6,023 bases of DNA. It comes from Bacteroidales bacterium (GTDB lineage Bacteria; Bacteroidota; Bacteroidia; Bacteroidales; UBA3663). Made by a program: the position numbers and the translations under genes. The notes below the pieces were generated by a model. The model did no database searches, had not been told where the DNA came from, and was given only the letters and a program-made list of their open reading frames with translations. Location of the stretch: assembly GCA_030526445.1 (NCBI GenBank), contig JAUNCV010000009.1:13487-19509 (forward strand), in the 5' to 3' direction. Of the stretch, positions 1-5,367 are shown piece after piece; within the stretch, counting starts at the first letter, position 1; every line of letters starts with the position of its first letter.

Positions 1-392
1 GAGGTTGGAGCATGCGTCCGTTTCTGGAACATGAACGAGACAAAGTTTTGTTAGTGTCTCCTGTTGTGAAATCTCCTAAATTGTGGGATGTCGTTCTGGC
101 TTTGAGCAACGACGGCCAGTATGTGTTACATCGTATTGTGCACGTTGATTCTTCGGGAAATTTCATACTTTGTGGAGACGGTAATATTGAGGAACGAGAA
201 TTTTGTACGTCTGATAATGTTATTGGAGTTGCTCAAGGATTTTATATCGGAGCCAGAGAGACATATATTGACGTTGAGGGAAGAAGGTGGCGATGGTACA
301 CTTATATGTGGATGCATCTGATAGGTGTGCGCACTTTTTTATTGCTCGTTTATCGTGCTGTTTATAAATTTTATCGAATATTCAGACACTGA
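1..392 (+). CDS. S24/S26-family serine protease, Ser-His signal-peptidase type (5' end missing)
   Basis: Probable peptidase of the LexA/signal peptidase superfamily. The reading frame is open to the left edge (first full codon at base 3), so the ATG at 12 is internal: the frame reads G-W-S-M-R-P-F, the family's GxSMxP box, with the nucleophile Ser at 9-11. An LHRIV motif follows, with His at 129-131, then a CGDGN motif with Asp at 177-179. Ser, His-Arg and GD(N) in that order match the ER/archaeal signal peptidase (S26B) layout, where His replaces the Lys of bacterial signal peptidase I. 129 residues are visible; probably only a short N-terminus is missing. The C-terminal 36 residues (282-389) are rich in Arg and aromatics and include a hydrophobic run, possibly a membrane contact. 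The gene ends 10 bases before a PqqD-like gene, so co-transcription is likely. Inferred role: cleaving a leader or signal segment from a peptide. The substrate is unknown; the family is fairly sure, the function is not. Confidence 0.82.
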   Translation, partial: GWSMRPFLEHERDKVLLVSPVVKSPKLWDVVLALSNDGQYVLHRIVHVDSSGNFILCGDGNIEEREFCTSDNVIGVAQGFYIGARETYIDVEGRRWRWYTYMWMHLIGVRTFLLLVYRAVYKFYRIFRH

Positions 393-402
393 AAATTATC
401 TT

Positions 403-675
403 ATGAAATTGAAACCAGATTTCGACTTGCGAGATATTTGTGGCAGAAAGGTACTTGTGCCTGAAGGCTTGTCGAATATTGACTATAGCAGTATCATTCA
501 TTTAAATGAAACTGCGGCATATTTGTGGGAGCAACTGAAAATAAAAGAAAACTTTGAACTTGATGATATGGTTGCTCTTTTGATGCAAGAATATAATGTA
601 TCAGCAGAGGTGGCGAAAACTGATTGCAGTGAACTTCTCTCTCAATGGCATCAAGCTCATTTGCTGAACGAATAG
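403..675 (+). CDS. PqqD-family protein (RiPP recognition element fold)
   Basis: A 90-residue protein of the PqqD family (PF05402), a small winged-helix fold. In RiPP pathways these proteins bind the precursor's leader peptide and present it to modifying enzymes or proteases. The family hallmarks are visible: an N-terminal strand region with R-x-x-x-G (residues 10-14), the conserved HLNETAAYLWE stretch (33-43), then F-x-x-D-D-hydrophobic (51-57), a Y-N-V segment (64-66), and a C-terminal helix (about 70-85) ending in a short L-L-N-E tail. The ATG at 403 was chosen because the conserved family start (M-K-hydrophobic-K) begins there; an in-frame upstream ATG at 325 would overlap the protease gene by 68 bases. 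It lies 10 bases after the protease stop and 28 bases before the exporter start, consistent with one operon. No RiPP precursor is visible beside it, so the partner peptide is unknown. Confidence 0.88.
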   Translation: MKLKPDFDLRDICGRKVLVPEGLSNIDYSSIIHLNETAAYLWEQLKIKENFELDDMVALLMQEYNVSAEVAKTDCSELLSQWHQAHLLNE

Positions 676-703
676 TTTTTAATATCCTAAATTATTTTTC
701 ACC

Positions 704-2344
704 TTGCGAAAGTATCTGCCTCTTTTCCGTTGGATGACATCGGTATCAGTTGGATACCGTGGCAGCATTGTGCTTTGTACTGTGCTGTCGATGTCTAAGA
801 TCATCTTGGGCTGGTGTTTCGTTTGGGTGAGCAAATGGGCCGTAGATATAGCAACCCATGAGGTTGATGGCAATCTTTATCACGCGCTACTTTGTATCCC
901 TTGCATCATGGTTCTCGAGATTGCTTTTGGTGCTTGGGGTGTATGGGTAGCAGAAATGCGAAATGTTAAACTTGATAACCGCTTAAAACAGACGGTCTTC
1001 AAGCATTTAATAGACAGCGAGTGGAGAGGTATAGAGAAATATCACACGGGAGATGTTGTAAATCGTATTGAGGGAGATGTCTCCAGTGTTGTTGGTTTTG
1101 CTACGGGTACCTTGCCTGATATTTTTATCTTGTTATTCCAGCTTATAGGCTCGTTTGTCATGCTCATGATGCTTGATCAGACTCTTGCATGGATTGTCTT
1201 GCTTGTTTCGCCTGTGTTTATTGTGTTTGCACGTTTATATATGCGCAAACTGCACAAGATAACTCGAAGCATGCGCGACAGTGAAAGTGAGGTGCAGAGT
1301 CAGATACAAGAGAACCTGCAGTTTAAAGCGGTAATTAAGACCCTCGAGCAGACCAATGCTACGCTTGAACGGTTGAAACAGTCTATGGATGTTTTGACAA
1401 ATAAGGTGCGTAGTCGAACAAAACTCTCCATTTGGACGAATATCCTGCTGAGTAGCGGGTTTTCTTTGAGTTATTTTCTGACTTTCGGTTGGGGTGTGGT
1501 TCAAATTTATGAAGGTATAATTGGCTATGGCACTATGGTTGCTTTTTTGCAGCTTTCTGCAAGGGTGCAACGTCCGATAGGAGATTTGAGCCGCCAGATA
1601 CCTGTTTTTGTGCATTGTTTCACTTCGGCCGAACGATTACAGGAGTTACTTCAATTACCAGCAGAAGAGAATGAGCCTCTGCCTGATTTATGCCCAGATA
1701 GTCTTGCGATAGATTTCGAAGATGTTTCTTTTACTTATGTAGGAAACGATCAGAAATCTCGTCAGATATTCGATCATTTCTCTTGTCACTTCGAGCCAAA
1801 TTCTTCTGTGGCGATTCTGGGTGAAACTGGAGTAGGAAAGACAACCCTCATTCGTATGCTGCTGTCTTTAGTCAAGCCAGAGACTGGTTCGGTTACACTT
1901 TCTGATGGTGTATGCAAACAATATCTTACAGCCTATAGTCGTCGTTACTTCTCTTATGTTCCTCAAGGTAATACACTTTTGAGCGGCACTATTCGAAGCA
2001 ATCTTCAGATGGGAAGTAAAGATGCAACAGATGAGGAGATGTGGCATGCACTTGAAATGGCTGCTGCTGATTTCGTGCATGAACTGCCTTTGAAACTTGA
2101 CAACCCATGTGGCGAGTATGGCGGAGGACTTTCAGAGGGTCAGGCGCAGCGTATTGCTATTGCAAGAGCATTGCTTCGAAGAGCTCCTATCCTTCTTCTT
2201 GACGAGGCAACCTCTGCACTTGATCCAGAAACCGAAATGCGTGTCATGGATAATCTTGTATCTGATAGTGTCCACCGTATGGTAGTGCTTGTTACGCATC
2301 GCACTGCGGCTGCACAGAAGTGCAACACTGTCTTAAGACTGTAA
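704..2344 (+). CDS. ABC exporter, fused membrane and ATPase domains
   Basis: A 546-residue half-transporter that should act as a homodimer in the inner membrane, using ATP to export a substrate, plausibly a peptide given the PqqD and protease neighbours. The N-terminal membrane domain has about six hydrophobic segments (near 20-42, 60-82, 138-157, 161-178, 243-267 and 271-285). The ATPase is complete: Walker A GETGVGKT (373-380), Q-loop Gln421, signature LSEGQ (476-480), Walker B ILLLD with catalytic Glu501, D-loop SALD (504-507) and H-loop His532. There is no N-terminal C39 peptidase domain, so leader removal would need a separate protease, such as the one upstream. The open frame begins at 683 and contains no ATG before Met11 (734). 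The TTG at 704 is preferred because it keeps the basic-hydrophobic segment before the first helix. The protein ends only 14 residues after the H-loop, shorter than most exporters. Confidence 0.92.
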   Translation: MRKYLPLFRWMTSVSVGYRGSIVLCTVLSMSKIILGWCFVWVSKWAVDIATHEVDGNLYHALLCIPCIMVLEIAFGAWGVWVAEMRNVKLDNRLKQTVFKHLIDSEWRGIEKYHTGDVVNRIEGDVSSVVGFATGTLPDIFILLFQLIGSFVMLMMLDQTLAWIVLLVSPVFIVFARLYMRKLHKITRSMRDSESEVQSQIQENLQFKAVIKTLEQTNATLERLKQSMDVLTNKVRSRTKLSIWTNILLSSGFSLSYFLTFGWGVVQIYEGIIGYGTMVAFLQLSARVQRPIGDLSRQIPVFVHCFTSAERLQELLQLPAEENEPLPDLCPDSLAIDFEDVSFTYVGNDQKSRQIFDHFSCHFEPNSSVAILGETGVGKTTLIRMLLSLVKPETGSVTLSDGVCKQYLTAYSRRYFSYVPQGNTLLSGTIRSNLQMGSKDATDEEMWHALEMAAADFVHELPLKLDNPCGEYGGGLSEGQAQRIAIARALLRRAPILLLDEATSALDPETEMRVMDNLVSDSVHRMVVLVTHRTAAAQKCNTVLRL

Positions 2345-2376
2345 TAGGAAAAAAGAGTTTTTTCAGAAGTTGATTT

Positions 2377-2411
2377 AAAATGAAAAAGGATCTCCCGAAG
2401 GAAATCCCTTT
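2377..2411 (-). terminator. Intrinsic terminator with UUCG loop ending the candidate small RNA
   Basis: On the - strand, AAAGGGATTTCC (2411-2400) pairs with GGAGATCCTTTT (2395-2384) around a TTCG loop (2399-2396). All 12 positions pair, two of them as G-U wobbles, and the stem is followed by TCATTTT. On the + strand the same two positions become A-C mismatches and no T run follows, so the structure is built for leftward transcription. Confidence 0.72.
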
Positions 2412-2515
2412 GTCATATCAGTAGAGTTGCTTCTCAGCAGAATCTGATCGAAGTGTTTTTCAAAGAATCATTGTTGCGTCTGTCATTCTGTAAGTATAAT
2501 AGCTCTTTTATTTTG
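2377..2515 (-). ncRNA. Candidate small RNA, about 140 nt
   Basis: The 294-base gap between the exporter and rlmD contains no convincing protein gene, but its - strand has the two ends of a small transcription unit: a Bacteroidetes-type promoter at 2521-2552 and an intrinsic terminator at 2384-2411. The predicted RNA starts near 2515 and ends near 2377. Inside it a 5-bp stem, ATCAG (2448-2444) with CTGAT (2421-2417), encloses a 22-nt loop with smaller possible pairings. The only reading frames are 8 and 13 codons, and the second lies in the terminator stem, so a regulatory RNA is more likely than a peptide gene. It ends about 30 bases before the exporter stop, so it is convergent with the exporter operon and divergent from rlmD. 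I do not recognise an RNA family, and targets are unknown. Both ends are inferred from sequence only. Confidence 0.55.
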
Positions 2516-2520
2516 CGCTA

Positions 2521-2552
2521 CAAAGATACAAGTTTTTGCTAAATATTGCAAA
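2521..2552 (-). promoter_or_regulatory. Bacteroidetes-type promoter for the candidate small RNA
   Basis: Read on the - strand, TTTG (2552-2549) is followed after 20 bases by TATCTTTG (2528-2521). This matches the housekeeping Bacteroidetes promoter (TTTG at -33, TAnnTTTG at -7) without a mismatch. Transcription should begin around 2513-2517 and run left towards the exporter gene. No protein gene lies directly downstream on this strand, which is why a small RNA is proposed. Confidence 0.65.
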
Positions 2553-2578
2553 TATTTGATAGTAAAAATTGCGCTTAG

Positions 2579-2610
2579 TTGCACATTTTATGCAATTTTG
2601 TTGAATTTTG
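2579..2610 (+). promoter_or_regulatory. Possible rlmD promoter (weak match)
   Basis: TTGC (2579-2582), a 20-base spacer and GAATTTTG (2603-2610) resemble the Bacteroidetes promoter pattern with one mismatch in the -7 box and an imperfect -33 box. It would give a leader of about 20-25 bases before the rlmD ATG. A CAATTTTG at 2593-2600 is an alternative -7 box. The region is very AT-rich, so chance matches are possible. Confidence 0.35.
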
Positions 2611-2638
2611 AATAAAAAACTGCTTAAAAATATAAAAA

Positions 2639-4066
2639 ATGAGTCGTAAAAACAAAAAAAAGCCATTGCTCGAGTCTGTCGAGATAACTGCTTATGCAGC
2701 CGAAGGAAAGTGCGTGGCACGTGTGAATGAAAAGGTACTTTTTGTGCCTTTTGCTGCTGTTGGAGATGTAGCAGACATTCAGGTAACCAAGTCTCGTAGT
2801 TCCTACTCAGAAGGTCGTATTGTTAACCTCAAACAGCCATCGTCAGTTCGTGTTAACCCAATGTGCGAACATTTTGGCGTGTGTGGTGGCTGCAAGTGGC
2901 AGCATGTGCCTTATGAAGAGCAATTGAAGTTCAAGCAGCAGCAGGTTATGGATGCATTGACTCGCATTGGTAAGGTGTCTCTTCCCGAGTGTCATCCTAT
3001 TGATGGTTCTCGCGAAACCTCTTTCTATCGAAACAAGCTTGAGTTTACCTTCTCGGCTAAGCGTTGGCTCACTTTTGAAGAAGTTGCCTCGAATGCTCAG
3101 TATGATGATATGACAGGTCTCGGCTTCCATATTCCTGATAGTTTTGATAAGGTACTTGATATTAAGAAGTGCTGGCTTCAGGATGATATTTCTAACCAGA
3201 TCCGACTTGAGATTCGCAAATTTGGTGTAGAAAATAATATTCCGTTCTATGATCTTCGCAACCAGCATGGTGTGCTTCGCAACATGGTGGTACGCACTGC
3301 ATCTACAGGCGAAATCATGCTCATCATAATTTTTGGCGAAAATGACCAGGATAAGATTGCGCTTGTTCTTGATCATATGAAAGAGTCTTTCCCACAGATT
3401 ACTTCGCTCATGTATGTGGTTAACACGAAATGTAATGACTCGTGGAGTGATCAAGAGGTGCACTGCTGGAGTGGAAAGGATCACATCTTTGAAGAGATGG
3501 AGGGCTTGAAATTTAAGGTTGGTCCTAAGTCATTTTATCAGACCAACAGTCGCCAGGCATACGAGTTGTATAAGTACGCGCGCACGTATGCGGGTTTAAA
3601 TAATGCGGCCGAAGGTTCGCAGAAGCCACTTGTCTATGACCTTTATACTGGCACGGGTACTATTGCGAACTTTGTGAGTCGCTCTGCCCGTCAGGTTATC
3701 GGTATTGAGTATGTGCCAGATGCAATTGCTGATGCAAAGGTAAACTCTTCAATCAATGGTATTGATAATACCCTTTTCTATGCAGGTGATATGAAAGATA
3801 TTCTTACAGACGATTTCATCGCTGAGCATGGACGTCCTGATGTAATCATTACAGATCCTCCTCGTGCTGGTATGCACGAAGATGTGGTAAATGTAATTCT
3901 CAATGCAGAGCCAAAGGTCATTGTTTATGTGTCTTGTAATCCGGCAACACAGGCGCGAGATCTTCAGTTGCTCGATGTAAAGTATCGAGTTACAGACATT
4001 CAGCCTGTTGATATGTTCCCTCACACCCAGCATGTAGAGAATGTAGTTCGTCTTGAGCTGAAGTAA
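2639..4066 (+). CDS. rlmD: 23S rRNA (uracil-C5)-methyltransferase, RlmD/RumA type
   Basis: A 475-residue SAM-dependent enzyme that methylates carbon 5 of a uracil in 23S rRNA (U1939 in E. coli numbering) in the cytoplasm. Domains in order: an N-terminal basic tail; a TRAM RNA-binding domain (about 10-65); a [4Fe-4S] site with Cys76, Cys82 and Cys85 (C-x5-C-x2-C) and a distant Cys178; a central domain; and the Rossmann methyltransferase domain from about 295. There, QTN (301-303) and DLYTGTGTI (334-342) bind SAM, DPPRAG (406-411) is the motif IV region, Cys433 in VSCNP is the catalytic nucleophile, and Glu467 in HVE is the likely base. The length is typical of the Bacteroidetes form. The start fits the family's M-x-R-K basic opening. 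The gene is transcribed alone: the exporter lies 294 bases upstream and the opposing nucleotidyltransferase is 6 bases downstream. The family is secure; U1939 specificity is assumed, as RlmC and TrmA paralogues are similar. Confidence 0.93.
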   Translation: MSRKNKKKPLLESVEITAYAAEGKCVARVNEKVLFVPFAAVGDVADIQVTKSRSSYSEGRIVNLKQPSSVRVNPMCEHFGVCGGCKWQHVPYEEQLKFKQQQVMDALTRIGKVSLPECHPIDGSRETSFYRNKLEFTFSAKRWLTFEEVASNAQYDDMTGLGFHIPDSFDKVLDIKKCWLQDDISNQIRLEIRKFGVENNIPFYDLRNQHGVLRNMVVRTASTGEIMLIIIFGENDQDKIALVLDHMKESFPQITSLMYVVNTKCNDSWSDQEVHCWSGKDHIFEEMEGLKFKVGPKSFYQTNSRQAYELYKYARTYAGLNNAAEGSQKPLVYDLYTGTGTIANFVSRSARQVIGIEYVPDAIADAKVNSSINGIDNTLFYAGDMKDILTDDFIAEHGRPDVIITDPPRAGMHEDVVNVILNAEPKVIVYVSCNPATQARDLQLLDVKYRVTDIQPVDMFPHTQHVENVVRLELK

Positions 4067-4072
4067 ACTAAA

Positions 4073-5215
4073 CTAGTTCCATCTCCTTCTGTAGGCGTTT
4101 ACAAGAAATCCTACTGGAGCTGCAATTGCCTCACGAGGGATAAGGGTTCGTAGTCTGAAACATCTTTTAAGAAGCTCGCCGTAAAGGCGGGCTTTTTTTA
4201 TGATCGATTCGCCCTCTCTGCGTGGTTCATAAGGACGGCAGCCAGGAATGCGTTGAGATAGGGTGATACGAAATAGGAATTCGCCTCTCTGAGCCTCTTT
4301 GGGGTCGAAGTGAGTACATCCAGCATAGCTGTCGACTTCAAGGGCTAAATACTTTACAGATATATATCCGAGAGCACGCCAAAGTCTTGTGAGTCCTAAT
4401 TGATCGAGGTGATTTATTAGTTGAGACTCCATGATACCCAGTGTGGTTCGGTTATATTTCAGTGCGAGCATCCAGTCTGTTATATGGCGTAGATTGATTT
4501 CCTCTAAAAGTAGGTGATGCTGGATGTGTGCAGTGAGGTAAATCATCTCAAATAGAGGCGGAAACGCTTTGACACTAAGATCTCCTTCTATGATTTCGTT
4601 CGATAATGCTTCTGAAGCTGTTTGTTCTGTCTCTAATAGTTGAAATCTTTTTTCGGTTTTGGTGTTATAGAAATAGATTGATTTGAAATGCAGTTCAACA
4701 TTTAGGCTCTTGTACACAGCTGTTGTATGTTTCGGGTCCGACTGTGTGTCAATTACGGCTCCGTGTTCTTGAAGAGAATCAATCGCCACGGGTAAGGCGG
4801 AGGAGGTGAGAAGCAAATCCATGTCTCCGATGTTGCGTCGTGCTGGCCGAGGGTAGTGTCTTGACAAGAGTAGTCCCTTCATCAGGGCAAGAGACGATAT
4901 GTTGGAGGATAGCAAGTGCCAAACTTCACTGCATCTTTTTGAGTACATTTGATAGTTTCGCTCTGCTGAATAGACATAAGCAGCCCATTGCATCAATATT
5001 TCGTCTTGTGGACGCTGCTTTTCGGGCAGGGTACTGATTCCATCAAAGAGCACTCCTGCAATTTCATGTCGCATTGACAACTTGAATATTTTATCCCAGT
5101 TAATGTCTTTTTTCTCTTTTATTTCCAAGGGCAGGGGTGACAAATTTCGATTGCTTGTCCTTTCGGTAAGCACGCGAACTAATAAAATAATCAATATGTG
5201 TTGGTTGCGGTTCAT
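4073..5215 (-). CDS. Nucleotidyltransferase-family protein (PF14907 type)
   Basis: A 380-residue protein of the uncharacterised nucleotidyltransferase family NTP_transf_5, a polymerase-beta-like fold. Family marks: MKG (112-114); RRNIGDMDLLL (126-136), where Asp131 and Asp133 should bind metal; a third acidic residue, Glu174, in VELHF; and the helical signature with His233/His234 and NLRHITDW (241-248). The acidic triad is intact, so nucleotide transfer is plausible, but no substrate is known. Relatives occur in RiPP clusters, including paeninodin-type lasso peptide clusters, often with PqqD-like proteins. The separate protease-PqqD-exporter set on the other side of rlmD may therefore be its partner (inference). 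The ATG at 5215 follows a good -7 box by about 20 bases, which supports this start. The 3' end converges on rlmD with a 6-base gap, and its coding sequence contains the rlmD terminator. No terminator of its own is visible. Confidence 0.85.
   Translation of the reverse strand: MNRNQHILIILLVRVLTERTSNRNLSPLPLEIKEKKDINWDKIFKLSMRHEIAGVLFDGISTLPEKQRPQDEILMQWAAYVYSAERNYQMYSKRCSEVWHLLSSNISSLALMKGLLLSRHYPRPARRNIGDMDLLLTSSALPVAIDSLQEHGAVIDTQSDPKHTTAVYKSLNVELHFKSIYFYNTKTEKRFQLLETEQTASEALSNEIIEGDLSVKAFPPLFEMIYLTAHIQHHLLLEEINLRHITDWMLALKYNRTTLGIMESQLINHLDQLGLTRLWRALGYISVKYLALEVDSYAGCTHFDPKEAQRGEFLFRITLSQRIPGCRPYEPRREGESIIKKARLYGELLKRCFRLRTLIPREAIAAPVGFLVNAYRRRWN
4172..4199 (+). terminator. Intrinsic terminator for rlmD, inside the opposing gene
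   Basis: AAGCTCGCC (4172-4180), loop GTAAA and GGCGGGCTT (4186-4194) form a 9-bp GC-rich stem with one G-U pair, followed without a gap by a seven-T run (4193-4199). It points rightward and is the first strong terminator after the rlmD stop, about 105 bases downstream. The same bases encode residues 340-348 (KKARLYGEL) of the nucleotidyltransferase on the - strand, where the T run becomes two AAA lysine codons ahead of the stem. It should therefore not stop transcription of that gene. Confidence 0.82.
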
Positions 5216-5237
5216 AGTGAAGCATGAAGTTTTGCCA

Positions 5238-5245
5238 CAAATATA
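5238..5245 (-). promoter_or_regulatory. Promoter -7 box for the nucleotidyltransferase gene
   Basis: On the - strand TATATTTG (5245-5238) is an exact TAnnTTTG -7 element. No TTTG is found at the expected -33 position. Transcription would start near 5231-5234, giving a leader of about 16-20 bases before the ATG at 5215. It implies that this gene is expressed independently of the protease-PqqD-exporter operon. Confidence 0.55.
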
Positions 5246-5317
5246 ATGTTTTATAACAAGTGTGAGCCCTATTATTCCTTAAAAAAAGTGAAAAAAGTGT
5301 ATTTTTGTGTCGTTTTT

Positions 5318-5349
5318 TTTGGAAATACCGAAGAAAGCCCATATATTCG
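5318..5349 (+). promoter_or_regulatory. Bacteroidetes-type promoter for the xerC-type gene
   Basis: TTTG (5318-5321), exactly 20 bases, then TATATTCG (5342-5349), which has one mismatch to TAnnTTTG. The predicted start near 5355 leaves a leader of about 13 bases before the ATG at 5368. It lies back to back with the nucleotidyltransferase promoter in the 152-base divergent gap, which otherwise holds only A/T runs. Confidence 0.55.
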
Positions 5350-5367
5350 TGGCATAAAACCGAAGAT

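Noticed and set aside
325..402. Upstream in-frame ATG extending the PqqD-like protein by 26 residues
   Set aside because: The extension overlaps the protease gene and is unlike the family N-terminus, which begins at the ATG at 403.
1235..1615. 126-codon - strand open frame inside the exporter gene
   Set aside because: Antisense to a well-supported membrane-domain coding region; no motif and no promoter.
2348..2364. Inverted repeat of six A and six T around GAG just after the exporter stop, as an operon terminator
   Set aside because: The stem is almost all A-T with a 3-base loop, and its T run is itself the stem arm. Too weak to call a terminator.
2380..2424. 14-codon + strand ORF after the exporter, as a precursor or leader peptide
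   Set aside because: Very short, overlaps the - strand terminator hairpin, has no start signal and does not resemble a RiPP precursor.
2843..3484. 213-codon open frame on the - strand
   Set aside because: Lies wholly inside rlmD, which has complete catalytic motifs. Its translation matches no family I recognise and is best explained as a codon-usage shadow.
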